Positions 1 through 9,330 of a stretch of 64,000 nucleotides of DNA are shown here, in pieces. This DNA is from Dugong dugon (taxonomy: Eukaryota; Chordata; Mammalia; Sirenia; Dugongidae). Both the position numbers and the translations under genes were made by a program. Under the pieces are notes generated by a model. It searched no databases. It saw only the letters and a program-made list of their open reading frames with translations, and was not told where the DNA came from. Location of the stretch: assembly GCA_030035585.1 (NCBI GenBank), contig CM057482.1, forward strand, positions 10,403,001-10,467,000, read 5' to 3'. The stretch's first letter is position 1; each line of letters begins with the position of its first letter.

Positions 1-480
1 GCAGGAGGGAGACGGTTGATCGCTGTGGCCGGAGCATACTAAGTGTAGCGAGCGAGTGGGCGGGGCTGGGGCTGGGCCCCTTATCTGGTCCTGTCCCGTG
101 CTCCAACGCGGATCTGGAGATGTATTTTCAGAACCATCCTTTCAACATTCCCCCATCCCCACCCAGGGCTCTGGCCGGTCTCCTCCAGTTCCCACGCAGC
201 GCCGAGACTTGGCCATCGGGAAGAGCTGCCTCCGGTCTATCCCACCCCTGTTTCTGCTCTGAGGACCACTGTTGGCCTTCCCAACTCTTTCCACCCTGCC
301 GTGCCTTGTATGGGTCATTTTACGCATTTGTCTTTCACACTGGCTGAGATGCCCGGTGCCCAGAAGGAAGTGTGTGAGCCCCGATCTTCAGGGAATTCTT
401 ATTCTCCTGTTGGCACCGGATGCTTGGGGAGTTTATTTTTAATTATCTTTTTTCCCTCATTGAAGCTTGGAATTACATAC
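1..480. promoter_or_regulatory. GC-rich window edge, possible flank of an upstream gene
   Basis: The first ~110 bases are GC-rich, with several CpGs and a GC-box (GGGCGGGGC) near 60. The rest up to 480 is ordinary single-copy-looking DNA with no ORF that resembles a protein. In human the neighbour upstream of PLEKHO2 is PIF1 in the opposite orientation, so this edge could be the end of that gene's promoter. That is inference; no PIF1 codons are visible. Confidence 0.25.
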
Positions 481-499
481 TAGAAGGGATCTTCGAGGT

Positions 500-695
500 G
501 AGTCTAGTCACTCATTTTACAGATAATGATAGCTACCATGGATTGAATTACCCTCATTTTCCAAAGGAGGAAACCTAGGCGCCGCGAAGTTTTGCCGAAG
601 GTCACATAGTTTTTAGTTTGCAAAACTATGCCTTGAACCCAGAGCTAACCTAAGAGCTTGCTGCCTTAACCTCTCCATCACACTGCTCCAGGTGA
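500..695 (-). repeat. MIR SINE fragment
   Basis: Reads as the reverse complement of the MIR core: a degraded ACAGAT...GAGGAAAC...GGTCACA series followed by the antisense of the tRNA-like head (CTTGAACCCAGAGCTAA). Old and diverged. Confidence 0.6.
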
Positions 696-865
696 CTAAC
701 CTAACTTCATGAAGGGAGTGGGGCAAAACTAAGACTAGAATCCTGCTCCTGATACCCACTGAATTGTCTCAGCCCTGTCGATTAGATGTTACCCTAAGCA
801 AGTTTCCTGAACGTCTCAAGTGATGCTTCCTCATGTAAAAAATGGGAGAAAGATGAAGCTGTCCT

Positions 866-986
866 AAAACAGTGCTGATGGTTGCACACTTGTGACAGTA
901 CTAAACACCACTGAATTGTACACTTTTATTGAGTGAATTGTCTGGTATGTGAATTGTATCTCAATAAAACTATTACCAAAAAAAAA
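866..986 (+). repeat. L1 3' end
   Basis: Typical mammalian L1 tail: ACTGAATTGTACACTT, then GTGAATTGTATCTCAATAAA and a poly(A) run ending at about 986. Confidence 0.7.
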
Positions 987-1088
987 TCATGAGAAATATT
1001 TTTCCTATTCAGTGTTTTCTTGACCTAGTGTCATATAGGTCATTACCAATGAGTAAACAAATAGACTAAGGAAAATTCTCAAAGTCAC

Positions 1089-1753
1089 TGTAGTAGGCAG
1101 AATGATGCCCCCCAAAGATGTCCATGTTCTAATCCCCAGAATTTGTGAATATGTTACCTTCCATGGCAAAGAGGGACTTTGCAGATGTGATTAAATTAAG
1201 GATCTTGAGAAGGGAGATTGTCCTGGATTATCTGGGCGGGCCCAACGTAATCACAAGGGTCCTTAGAAGGAAATCAAGGAAACAGATGAGTCAGGGAAGG
1301 AGATGTGAATAAGGAGGCAGAAGTCAGAGAAAGAGAGAGATTTGAAGACGCTATGCTGCCGATTTTGAAGATGGAGGAAGGCACCATGAGCCAAGGAATA
1401 TAGGAGGTTCCTAAACCCACTGCCATTGAGCCGATTCCAACTTACAGGAACTCTATAGGACAGAGTAGAACTGCCCCATAGGGTTTCCAAGGAGTGGCTG
1501 GCGGATCGAACTGTTGACCTTTTGGTTAGCAGCCGAGCTCTTAACCACTGGGCCACCAGGGCTCCTACAGGAGGTCCCTAGAACCTGGAAAAGGCAAAGA
1601 AACGGATTCTCCCTTAGAATATCCAGAAGGAACACAGCCCTGACCACCCATTTTAGACTTCTGACTTCCAGAACTGTCAGAAAATAAAACTGTGCTGTTT
1701 TAAGCCACTAAATATGTGGCAATTTGTTACAGTAGCAATAGGAAACTAATACA
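1089..1753 (+). mobile_element. Solo LTR of MaLR type, interrupted by a SINE
   Basis: Begins TGTAGTAGGC and ends CTAATACA. It has the usual MaLR-like landmarks: a TTTGCAGATGTGATTAA box, a CAAGGGTCCTTA segment and a late AATAAA. The flanks GTCAC (1084-1088) and GTCAT (1754-1758) look like a 5-bp target duplication with one change. A SINE sits inside at 1414-1568. The subfamily is not resolved. No internal retroviral genes are present. Confidence 0.65.
1414..1568 (-). mobile_element. AfroSINE (tRNA-derived), inside the LTR
   Basis: Antisense copy: the tRNA-like head is at the right (reverse complement of GGAGCCCTGGTGGCCCAGTGG at 1544-1564). It is flanked by a 12-bp target-site duplication, AGGAGGTTCCTA (1402-1413) and AGGAGGTCCCTA (1569-1580), with one mismatch. 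Confidence 0.88.
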
Positions 1754-1853
1754 GTCATACAGCTGGAAAGTAAAAGAGTGGGGATTATGAACCAAGCCTG
1801 TTTCCAAAGGGTGTTTTCTATCTTCCCACTACCCTCTGCGTAAAAGGGGACTA

Positions 1854-2056
1854 TTGTTGTTTGCCCTCAAGTCGATTCCGACTCATAGCAACCCTATAGG
1901 ACAGTGTAGAACTGCCCCATAGTATTTTCTAGGCTGTAATCTTTACGGGAGCAGATCACTAGGTCTTTTCTCCTGCGGAGCAGCTGGGTGGGTTCAAACC
2001 GACAAACTTTCAGTTAGCAGCTGAGTGCTTAACCATTGTCCCATCAGGGCTTCTTC
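1854..2056 (-). mobile_element. AfroSINE
   Basis: Antisense copy with the 3' GACTCATAGCAACCCTATAG block at left and the tRNA-like head at right. It is flanked by AAAAGGGGACTA (1842-1853) and AAAAGGGGCCTA (2057-2068), a 12-bp duplication with one mismatch. Confidence 0.88.
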
Positions 2057-2284
2057 AAAAGGGGCCTAGGACACTCAAAACAGCCTGCTGCCTTCATCCC
2101 AGGCTGCTTCTAGGGAGGGCACAGGAACTTCCACATGGGATTTTCCCCCCAACATTTTATCATGAAAATATTCAAATATATACAGAAAGATGGAAAGACT
2201 TTTTTACATATACCCACTACCTAGATCCTACAACTAATATTTTTGCTATATTTGCTTTATCCCCTGTCCGTCTATCTATCCAAA

Positions 2285-2479
2285 GGAGCCCTGGCAGTGC
2301 AGCGGTTAAGCCTCCGCTGCTAACTGAAAGGCAAGTGGTTCAAACCTACCTCTGGAGAAAGATGTGGCAGTCTGCTTCTGCAAAGATTACAGCCTAGGGA
2401 AACCTAGGGGCAGTTCTACACTGTCCTGTAGGATTGCTGTGAGTCGGAATCAACTCAACAGCAATGGGTTTTGGTTTAG
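2285..2479 (+). mobile_element. AfroSINE
   Basis: Starts GGAGCCCTGGCAGTGCAGCG and ends with the CAACAGCAATGGGTTTTGG tail. The flanks TCTATCTATCC and TCTATCCATCC suggest a target duplication. Confidence 0.88.
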
Positions 2480-2718
2480 CCATCTATCCATCCCTAGGTC
2501 CATCATCTTTTTATTATGCATTTGAGAGTTGCAGACATCAGTATCTTTCACTTCTAAACACTTCAGCACGCATTCCATTAATTAGAGTTCAACGTTTGTT
2601 TACCTTTTTAGAGTAAAAACTTTACACACAGTGAGATGCACAGATCTTAGGCGTGTCATTAGAGGAGTTTTGACAAATGCATACACCTGTGTAACCCAAA
2701 CCCCTGTCAAGATATAGA

Positions 2719-2918
2719 ACTGTGCTATCCAATATGGTAGCCACTAGAGTCGGAATCGACTCGTCAGCAATGCGTTTGTTTTTTTTAGCCACATATGCCT
2801 GTTTAATTTTAAATTTAAATTAATTCAAATTAAATAAAATCAAACATTCAGTTTTTGGTCACACTAGCCACATTTTAAGTGATCAGTATACCACAATAGC
2901 TGCCATAGTGGACACCAC
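2719..2918. mobile_element. hAT-Charlie type DNA transposon fragment
   Basis: Contains CTATCCAATATGGTAGCCAC at left and CACTAGCCACATTTTAAGTG at right, the characteristic ends of a non-autonomous mammalian MER/Charlie element. It carries an internal truncated SINE at 2747-2785. The exact family is not resolved. Confidence 0.6.
2747..2785 (+). mobile_element. Severely truncated AfroSINE 3' end
   Basis: Only about 39 bases: GAGTCGGAATCGACTCGTCA and the T-rich tail. It is flanked by TAGCCACTA and TAGCCACAT, which looks like a short target duplication within the surrounding hAT element. Confidence 0.7.
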
Positions 2919-3439
2919 ACATGTAAGACATTTACGTCTTTGCAGAAAGTTCTGTTGGGCAGCAATAAGAACATCATCGTCACCTAGAAAGTTCCCTCGT
3001 GCCCCTTCCTGGTCATTCCCCGCCCTCAATTCCCAGGCAACCCTTGTTCCGATTTTGTTTTCACCATAGATTAGTTTAGCTTGTGTTAGAACTTCTTGTA
3101 GACGGAACCATACGTTATATTGCATGTATCTTCTTGCGTGGAGGGCTTCTTTCAGTCAGCATAGTAATTTTGAGATTCGTTCATGCTGTTGCGTGTATCA
3201 GTAGTGAGTTCCATTTTATTGCTGAGTAGTATTCCATTGTATAGATACGGTTTATCCATCTTCCTGTTGATAGAAGGTTCACTTTTTGTGGATTTACGCT
3301 TTAATTTCTTTCGGGTTAATGGCTAGGTGAGAAATCATAGGGTAGGTGCGTGTTTAGTTTTATATGAAACTGCCAGATCTTTTTCCAAAATAGTTGTAGG
3401 ACCACCCAGGTGTTTGCAAGAGGAAAAACAGTTAAGCCC

Positions 3440-3720
3440 TTGTAGGGAAAGGAATCGAATGAATAAGCAGACACCGCCTCGTGGTGGATTAACGGTACTC
3501 CGACTCTGTCCCCACGGAGCACTGCCGGTCGGGTCAGCCGGATCCTGATTGGTCGCTGGCGGAGCCAGAGGACTCTTCACAGAGGGCGCCGGACTTCCTC
3601 CTTTGGGCGGTTCGCCGCATCCGCGCGGTCCTTTGCTCACTGCTGCCGACCGGAGGTCAATTCCAAGCACATAGTGCAACGCTGCTCCCAGTCTCCTCGC
3701 CTAACCCGACCCCTGGTTTT
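3440..3720. promoter_or_regulatory. Small CpG-rich patch, candidate promoter
   Basis: CpG density rises sharply between repeat-filled stretches. Visible motifs are GATTGGT at about 3548 (an inverted CCAAT box), TTTGGGCGG at about 3602 (E2F/Sp1-like) and GAGGAAGTCCGG on the reverse strand (ETS-like). No open reading frame here resembles a protein. It could be the promoter of the upstream gene (PIF1 in the human order), or an orphan element. Confidence 0.35.
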
Positions 3721-3943
3721 AAGGGAAGTTCTCAGAAGAAACAGGCTTTCTTCATTATGAAACTTCCTCCCCTGCAACTTCTTCCGTCTTATTTGCCTTT
3801 TCTCCTCTCACTGGGAGGTCTCAGTCCAATCCCCGACTCTTTAACAATGACAGTGACATTAGCACAGGGCTGATGGGTTTACAAAGTGCGTTTTCGGGAC
3901 TTTTATCTCAATCGAAACTCCAAAGAGCATCTCCCTCCCACCT

Positions 3944-5437
3944 TGTTCTTAGGTGCCATCGAGTCGGTTCTGACTTATACGGATCCTGTGTACCACAGAA
4001 TGAAACACCGCACGGTCCCGCGCCATCCTCACAGTCGTTGCTATGTTTGACCCCATTGTTGCAGCTACCATCTCATTGAGGGTCTTCCTCTTCTTCGCTG
4101 ACCCTCTACTTTACCAAGCATGATGTCCTTCTCCAGGGACTGGTCCCTTCTGATAACATGTCCAAAGTATGTGAGCGAAGTGTCGCCATCCTCACGTCTA
4201 AGGAGCATTCTGGCTGTACTTCTTCCAAGACAGATTTGTTCACTCTTCTGGCAGTCCATGGTATATTCAATATTCTTTGTCAATGCCATAAGTCAAAGGC
4301 ATCAGTTCTTCTTCGGTCTTTCTTATTCATTGTCCGGCTTTCTCATGCATATGAGGCAATTGAAAACACCATGGCTTGGGTCAGGTGCACCATTGTCCTC
4401 AAAGTGACATCTTTGCTTTTTAACACCTTTTGAACACCTTTAAAGAGGTCTTTTGCAGCAGATTTGTCCAATACCATACGTCCTTTGATTTCTTGACTGC
4501 TTCCATGGGCGTTGACTGTGGATCCAAGTAAAATGAAATCCTTGACAACTTCGATCTTCTGTGAGGATTTTTGTTTTTTTTTTGTGTTGAGGTGTAATCC
4601 ATGCAGAAGTTTGTAGTCTTTGATCTTCATCAGTAAGTGCTTCAAGCCCTCTTCGATTTCAGCAAGCAAGGTTGTGTCATTTGCATATCGCAGGTTGTTA
4701 ATGAGTCTTCCACCAATCCTGATGTCACATTCTTCTTCATATAGTCCAGTTTCTGGGAGTATTTGCTCAGCATACAGATTGAATAAGTATGGTGAAAGGA
4801 TACAACCCTGACACACACCTTTCTTGATTTTAAACCATGCAATATCCCCTTGCTCTGTTCGGACGACTGCCTCTTGGTCTACGTACAGGTTCCACATGAG
4901 CACAATTAAGTGTCCTGGAATTCCCATTCCACACAGTGGAATGCCTTTGTGTAGTCAATAAAACACAGGTAAACATCTTTCTGGTATTCTCTGCTTTCAG
5001 CCAAGATCCATCTGACATCAGCAATGATATCCCTCATTACATGTCCTCTTCTGAATCCAGCTTGAACTGCTGGCAGTTTCTTGCCCATGAATTGCTGCAA
5101 CCGTTTTTGAAATATCTCCAGCAAAATTTTACTTACATGTGATATTAATGATATTGTTTGATAATTTCTATGTTCTGTGGGATCATCTTTCTTTGGAATG
5201 GGCACAAATATGGATCTTTTCCAGTCAGCTGTCTTCCAAATTGCTTGGCATAGACGAATGAGTGCTTCTAGTGTTGCATCCGTTTGTTGAAACATCTCAA
5301 TTGGTGTTCTATCAATTCCTGGAGCCTGATTTTTCACCAATGTCTTCAGTGCAGCTTGGACTTCCTCCTTCAATACCATTGGTTCTTGATCGTATGCTAC
5401 CTCCTGAAATAGATGCCTATTAGGCATGCCAATTCAC
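3944..5437 (-). mobile_element. RTE-clade LINE fragment with broken reverse transcriptase
   Basis: Antisense RTE non-LTR retrotransposon of the afrotherian type; the 3' end is at the left and is shared with SINE tails (GTGCCATCGAGTCGGTTCTG). Two reverse-strand reading frames carry the polymerase. 4906-5427 has the upstream fingers region and motif A as FIDYTKAFHCV. 4343-4927 has motif B as QGCILSPYLFNLYAE and motif C as RYANDTTLLAE. The two frames are offset, so a frameshift lies near 4906-4927. The second acidic residue of the YADD box reads N, and the motif A aspartate position reads H. The endonuclease part is absent (5' truncated). It is a dead copy. Confidence 0.9.
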
Positions 5438-5559
5438 TAGCTCCAAAATGGAGCTTTTAATCTTTCCCAATACCACACACACCCGTTTTTCTCTTTGTCT
5501 TTATCGTCTCAGTAAATGACACCAGCATATTTGGCTCAAGTTAAAAATGCACACCACAT

Positions 5560-6392
5560 TCTTGATTACTTCTTCATCTACCACATCCAAGCCACCGCTG
5601 AAACCTGGTTGTTTCTGCCTCCAAAATGTATTTCTAATCTATTCACTTCCTCCCATCCCCGTCCCACACCCTAGAACTAGCAGCCCCTCATGTCTCCCCT
5701 GGATTACAGTAGCAGTCTCCTAATCTTCACTGGATTCCCATCTTCCACTCTGGCCCCTGTGCAATCCACCCCCAAACTGCAGTAAGCGAGATCTTTTCAA
5801 AAACATAACTCAGATTTTGCTACTGCCCTAGTTAAAAGTCCTCAATGACTTCTTACGTTATTCCTCTTAGAATACAATCCACGGTCTTTACCATACCCTG
5901 AGACCAACTCCCTTTCCTTCCACTGTGATGTCAAGTCTACCACTCTCTTCCTAGCTCACAACTGGCTTATCACACTGGCCTCCCTAATGTTCCTTGAACA
6001 CCCCAAGCCCTTTCCTGTGCCAGATCTTTGCACCTGCTCTTTCCTCTGCATGAAATGCCCTCCCCACTTTGTGTGGCTGTCCCTTTCTCATCTTTCAGGT
6101 TTCAGCTGAAATAGCCCCTCTTCAGATAGGGTTCTCCCTACTACACACACTGTGTCTGAAATGGGCCCTCTCAGTTACTATTTCATTATGTTGTTTATTT
6201 CCCTTAGAGAACCTATCACATTCTGTTGTTGGCATATTCATTTGTTTACTTGCCTATCCTCTTTCTCTTCCAGCTTCATGAGGGCAGGGACTACTCCTGT
6301 CATATTCAGGGTTTTGTCCTTTGTGTTTAGAACATTGTCTGATACATGCTAGACTCGTAACAAACATTTACTGAATGAATAAATCAGTGAAT
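5560..6392 (+). repeat. L2 LINE 3' part
   Basis: Follows the L2 3' consensus order: 'ctcaatgacttctta', then TTTGCACCTGCTCTTTCCTCTG, then 'catgagggcagggac', ending in a CATTTACTGAATGAATAAAT tail. Confidence 0.75.
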
Positions 6393-6394
6393 AA

Positions 6395-7060
6395 TGAAAC
6401 CATTCTCTCCAAGTCTTGACCCCACCTCTCTTCACTATCTTTTAAATCTGGCCCTCTGATCCTCATAACAACTGCTCTGGTTCAGGCTCCATCTCTTCCT
6501 ACCTGGATTTCTGTAACAATCTCCTACTCAATGGATCTCTTTCTCTTTTGCCCCCATCACTACATTCTCCACACAGCAGCCATGAAAGTGAGCTTTTAAA
6601 ATGAAGATTGGACAGTGTCACACCCTGACTCAACCCTCCAGTGACCCTGTGCTATGTGCAGGAGGAATTTCAAATCCCTTAGGTCAGCACTTAAGGCCCT
6701 TCATGGCTTTGGCTCCTGCTACCTCCTTATCAGCATTTCTCCTCACTCTGCCTCCCACCCCAAGCATTATGACCACACAGAAACTACCTACAGTTCCCCT
6801 AACAAGTCAAGATGTTTTCACTTTTGTGCATGATGTTCTTTCTTCCTAATAACGTCCCCCACCCTTCCATTCAGCTAACACAGCTAGAAGTCAACCCAGT
6901 CACTCCAGCCCCTCCTCTGGGAGTGGCTCTCACCAGGAGCTGTGTACTCCTTAATCACAGCACTTCTCAGGATTTGTCTACCCTTCTACTGGCTGATCAG
7001 CTCCCCAAGCCAGGGTCCGGGGCTCTTGTGTGGCCTGGTCACACAATACTGCAGAGCAGG
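6395..7060 (+). repeat. Second L2 LINE fragment
   Basis: Restarts the same L2 order directly after the first copy: 'ccacacagcagccatgaaag', 'cagtgacc', 'aaggcccttcatggctttgg', and then a degraded 3' part. Confidence 0.65.
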
Positions 7061-7072
7061 TCATTCAGTAGA

Positions 7073-7200
7073 GACGGTGAGAGTGCAGATTGAAGTCAGG
7101 CAGGGTTTGAATCCTAGCTCCACCACTTACCAGTCAAGTAACCATAAGTAGGTCATTTAATGTCTGAATGAAGAATGGAAAGTACCCTACTTTAGGAGGC
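7073..7200 (+). repeat. MIR SINE
   Basis: Contains GGTTTGAATCCTAGCTCCAC followed by the CAAGTAACC...GTAGGTCATTTAA degenerate MIR core. Confidence 0.65.
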
Positions 7201-7204
7201 ATTC

Positions 7205-7375
7205 AGCAAATATGTTGATTGGTTAAATGGCACAAATGCAAAGCAGATCCCATCACTTTCATGCCAGAAGCCTTCAATGGCTCCCCATTGCTCTGAGTTT
7301 AAAATGTAGTCATCTCAACACAACCTACAAGGCCCTCCCTACATGACCTCTGTCTGTCTCTTCAGCCTGGCCTCA

Positions 7376-7420
<45 letters not shown>

Positions 7421-7660
7421 GCTGTTTAATGCCATTGCTCACGTTGCCCCCTCTGCCTAGAATGCTGTCCTGCCCCTTTCTCCTGGTTTTGGTGCCCTTC
7501 CTCTGTGCATTTACCCTTACATTTAACACATGGTATTCTCATTATCTGTTTATCTCTCTCTCCCGATAGAAGACAGACATCCGGGGCCCTGCCAGATCTT
7601 TCAGCCATTAGTATAGTACAGGCAAACAGTTGCGGCAAATAAAACATTTGTGTTGAAGGT
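7205..7660 (+). repeat. Third L2 LINE fragment with a (CA)n insertion
   Basis: 'cttcaatggctccccattgc' near 7270 and 'caaggccctccctacatgac' near 7330 are L2 hallmarks. The right half resumes after the dinucleotide tract at 7378-7418 with 'cctagaatgctgtcctgccc'. Confidence 0.65.
7378..7418. repeat. (AC)n microsatellite
   Basis: About 20 uninterrupted AC units, inside the L2 fragment. Likely length-polymorphic. Confidence 0.97.
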
Positions 7661-7679
7661 ATGTATGCACTGTGGAGGC

Positions 7680-8785
7680 AACAAGCAGATGGACAGATGG
7701 GCTGAATGGGGAAACTGAGGCCAGAGTGGTTATCAGTGACTCATTCCCAAAATTGACAGAAATGGGCTGCTTCAGTGCAGCAACGTGAACTCCCCAGGGT
7801 CCCTGGTCTTCTGCAGGTGAAGCCTGAGTTTCCAGGTACAGGATCCTGTGGGTCCTCAGGCATGGGGGTTGGCCGCTTCAATCTGCAGATCCAGGAAATA
7901 AAGCCATGTGGTGGCTGCGAGAAGTTGTCACATACACGGACTTTCTCAGATCCCCAGGCTGAATTTCTTCACCCCTTTCCATGAGGGAACCCAGTTCCAG
8001 GCCTGAGGAAAAAGTGCTCCCTCATCCTTCTCCCTTGGCCCTGGGGTCCCAGGCTGTCCTTTTCCAGGCAAGGCTGGGAAGTGTCCTGGCAGCCTTAGGG
8101 CCAGCAGAAGGCAGTGCTGAAAGGGGAATTCGGTTCACTGGCGTGGCTGCTGCTATGGCAGCCAAAGCCAAAGGAGGTCACCATTAATCCCACACGCACT
8201 TAATTCACTTAATTATTCCGCTGAGGCACGGGGCGGGTTGACCTGAGAGCTGAGGGTGGGGTTGCAGGAGGCTCGTCACTGTCTCTCTCTGGGCCTGTTT
8301 CTCCAAGTGTAAAATAGGCGCAGGGTATAATTAAAATGATTTTCTATGCTGGTCTCCTCTGGAGCGAAATGCTCCACCCTATATATACTCCACTTCCCAG
8401 CAAGGCTGTCAAGCCTGCAAGATCACGGCCGGGTAGGGGTAGTGGTGGTCTTCAGATATGGGAACTAGAGAGGGAACAGCTGTGAGCGACGCTCAACTAG
8501 GGGAGACGACTGCGCTTGGGAACCTCTGAGAGGCGGGGTCGACTCCCCAAAAGAGAGCCCGGAGTCCAAACTGGCAGCCTCAGGTCTTCCCCGTTACACG
8601 ATCCTCCTGACCGGGATTGAGTTCCAGGACCGGCCCTGCCCGGAGCTTCCAGGGAGAAGAGAAGCAGGGTGTTGCCACTTGCCCAGCTTCAGGGAGAAAA
8701 GAAGAGGAGCCACTTGGTGGCCCCGTCTCTGGGCCGCCCAGGGCGGATTGGTCCAGTCGGGCAACCCCAGCCCACTCATCTCAGG
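7680..8785. other. Non-coding 5' flank of PLEKHO2
   Basis: No protein-like ORF. A short MIR remnant (CTGGGCCTGTTTCTCC...GTAAAATAG) lies near 8290-8330. The rest appears single-copy and becomes GC-rich toward the CpG island. Distal promoter elements could lie here, but none is diagnostic. Confidence 0.5.
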
Positions 8786-9252
8786 AGACCTCAAAGGGAC
8801 CGGCGGCCAACGCCTCGGACGCTCACTCCGTCCGGCCCCACCCCCGAGTCCCGCCCCCGAGCCCCGCCCGCCCCATCACCTCCCCCTCTGGGCCGGAAGC
8901 CCCCTCCCCCTCCGCCTGCCCCACCGCCCCATCCTATACCCCCTCCCGGTCTGTCTCCCTCCACAAGTCCGGGAAACGTTGCTCCGCCCCGGGTCCTCCA
9001 CCAGCCCCGGCCCCGCCCCGGCCTCGTCACTCACGTCGCCCAGGCCGCGCCCCTCCCCTTTCCCGCCACTGCCCAGGCCTCCCGGCCCTGCTATTCCCCG
9101 CCCCCGGCTCCGGCCACGCCCCTCCGTCCGCCCCGCCCCGCCCCGGCCCCCGGAAGCCTCTCCCCGCCCCTGGCCCCGCCCCCCCGAAGTTTCTTGGGCC
9201 CCCGGCGGCTGGCGGAACAGAACGTCGAGAGCCGCCGCCCGGCCGGGCGCGG

Positions 9253-9288
9253 ATGGAGGTGGCGGAGCCCGCGCGGTGCCGGGAATGA
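9253..9288 (+). other. Upstream ORF 1 in the PLEKHO2 leader (11 codons)
   Basis: ATG at 9253 opens an 11-codon frame ending with TGA at 9286-9288, in the same frame as the main start but closed before it. Its context is weak (C at -3, G at +4). Its stop overlaps the next ATG as ATGA at 9285-9288. It matters only if transcription starts upstream of 9253. Confidence 0.5.
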
Positions 9289-9330
9289 GCGGCGGAGCGG
9301 CCGGACCTCAGCTGATTCGCCATGGAGGAG
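9285..9330 (+). other. Upstream ORF 2, overlapping the PLEKHO2 start in another frame
   Basis: ATG at 9285 (G at -3) is 37 bases before the PLEKHO2 ATG and out of frame with it. After splicing it stays open through the whole of exon 2 and stops at TGA 20502-20504 in exon 3, for 66 codons in all. It overlaps the main coding frame and would be expected to lower main-frame translation if used. Confidence 0.5.
9322..9330 (+). CDS. PLEKHO2: PLEKHO2 coding exon 1 (start codon, 3 codons)
   Basis: ATG at 9322 lies in a good Kozak context (GCCATGG) and encodes only Met-Glu-Glu before the GTGAGG donor at 9331. The human protein starts with three Glu after Met, so this copy is one Glu shorter at the exon edge. 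This start was chosen because it is in frame with exon 2 across a phase 0 junction and matches the known N-terminus. Being 9 bases of coding, it cannot be found as an ORF by itself. Confidence 0.9.

Larger units (their letters stand above)
2488..3405 (-). repeat. L1 fragment (antisense 3' ORF2/UTR region)
   Basis: The + strand shows well-known antisense L1 phrases: GCTGAGTAGTATTCCATTGTA near 3222, then TTTAGTTTTATATGAAACTGCC near 3352. It is split by a hAT-type element at 2719-2918. Confidence 0.75.

Noticed and set aside
1089-1753. Endogenous retrovirus with genes
   Set aside because: Only an LTR is present; no gag, pol or env-like frame beside this or the other LTRs at 53895, 57637 and 58258.
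3335-3679. 114-codon reverse frame over the CpG patch
   Set aside because: It includes antisense L1 sequence at one end and has no domain; the patch looks regulatory, not coding.
7378-7418. CRISPR-like or other array
   Set aside because: A plain AC microsatellite; no repeat-spacer structure anywhere in the window, and the DNA is mammalian.
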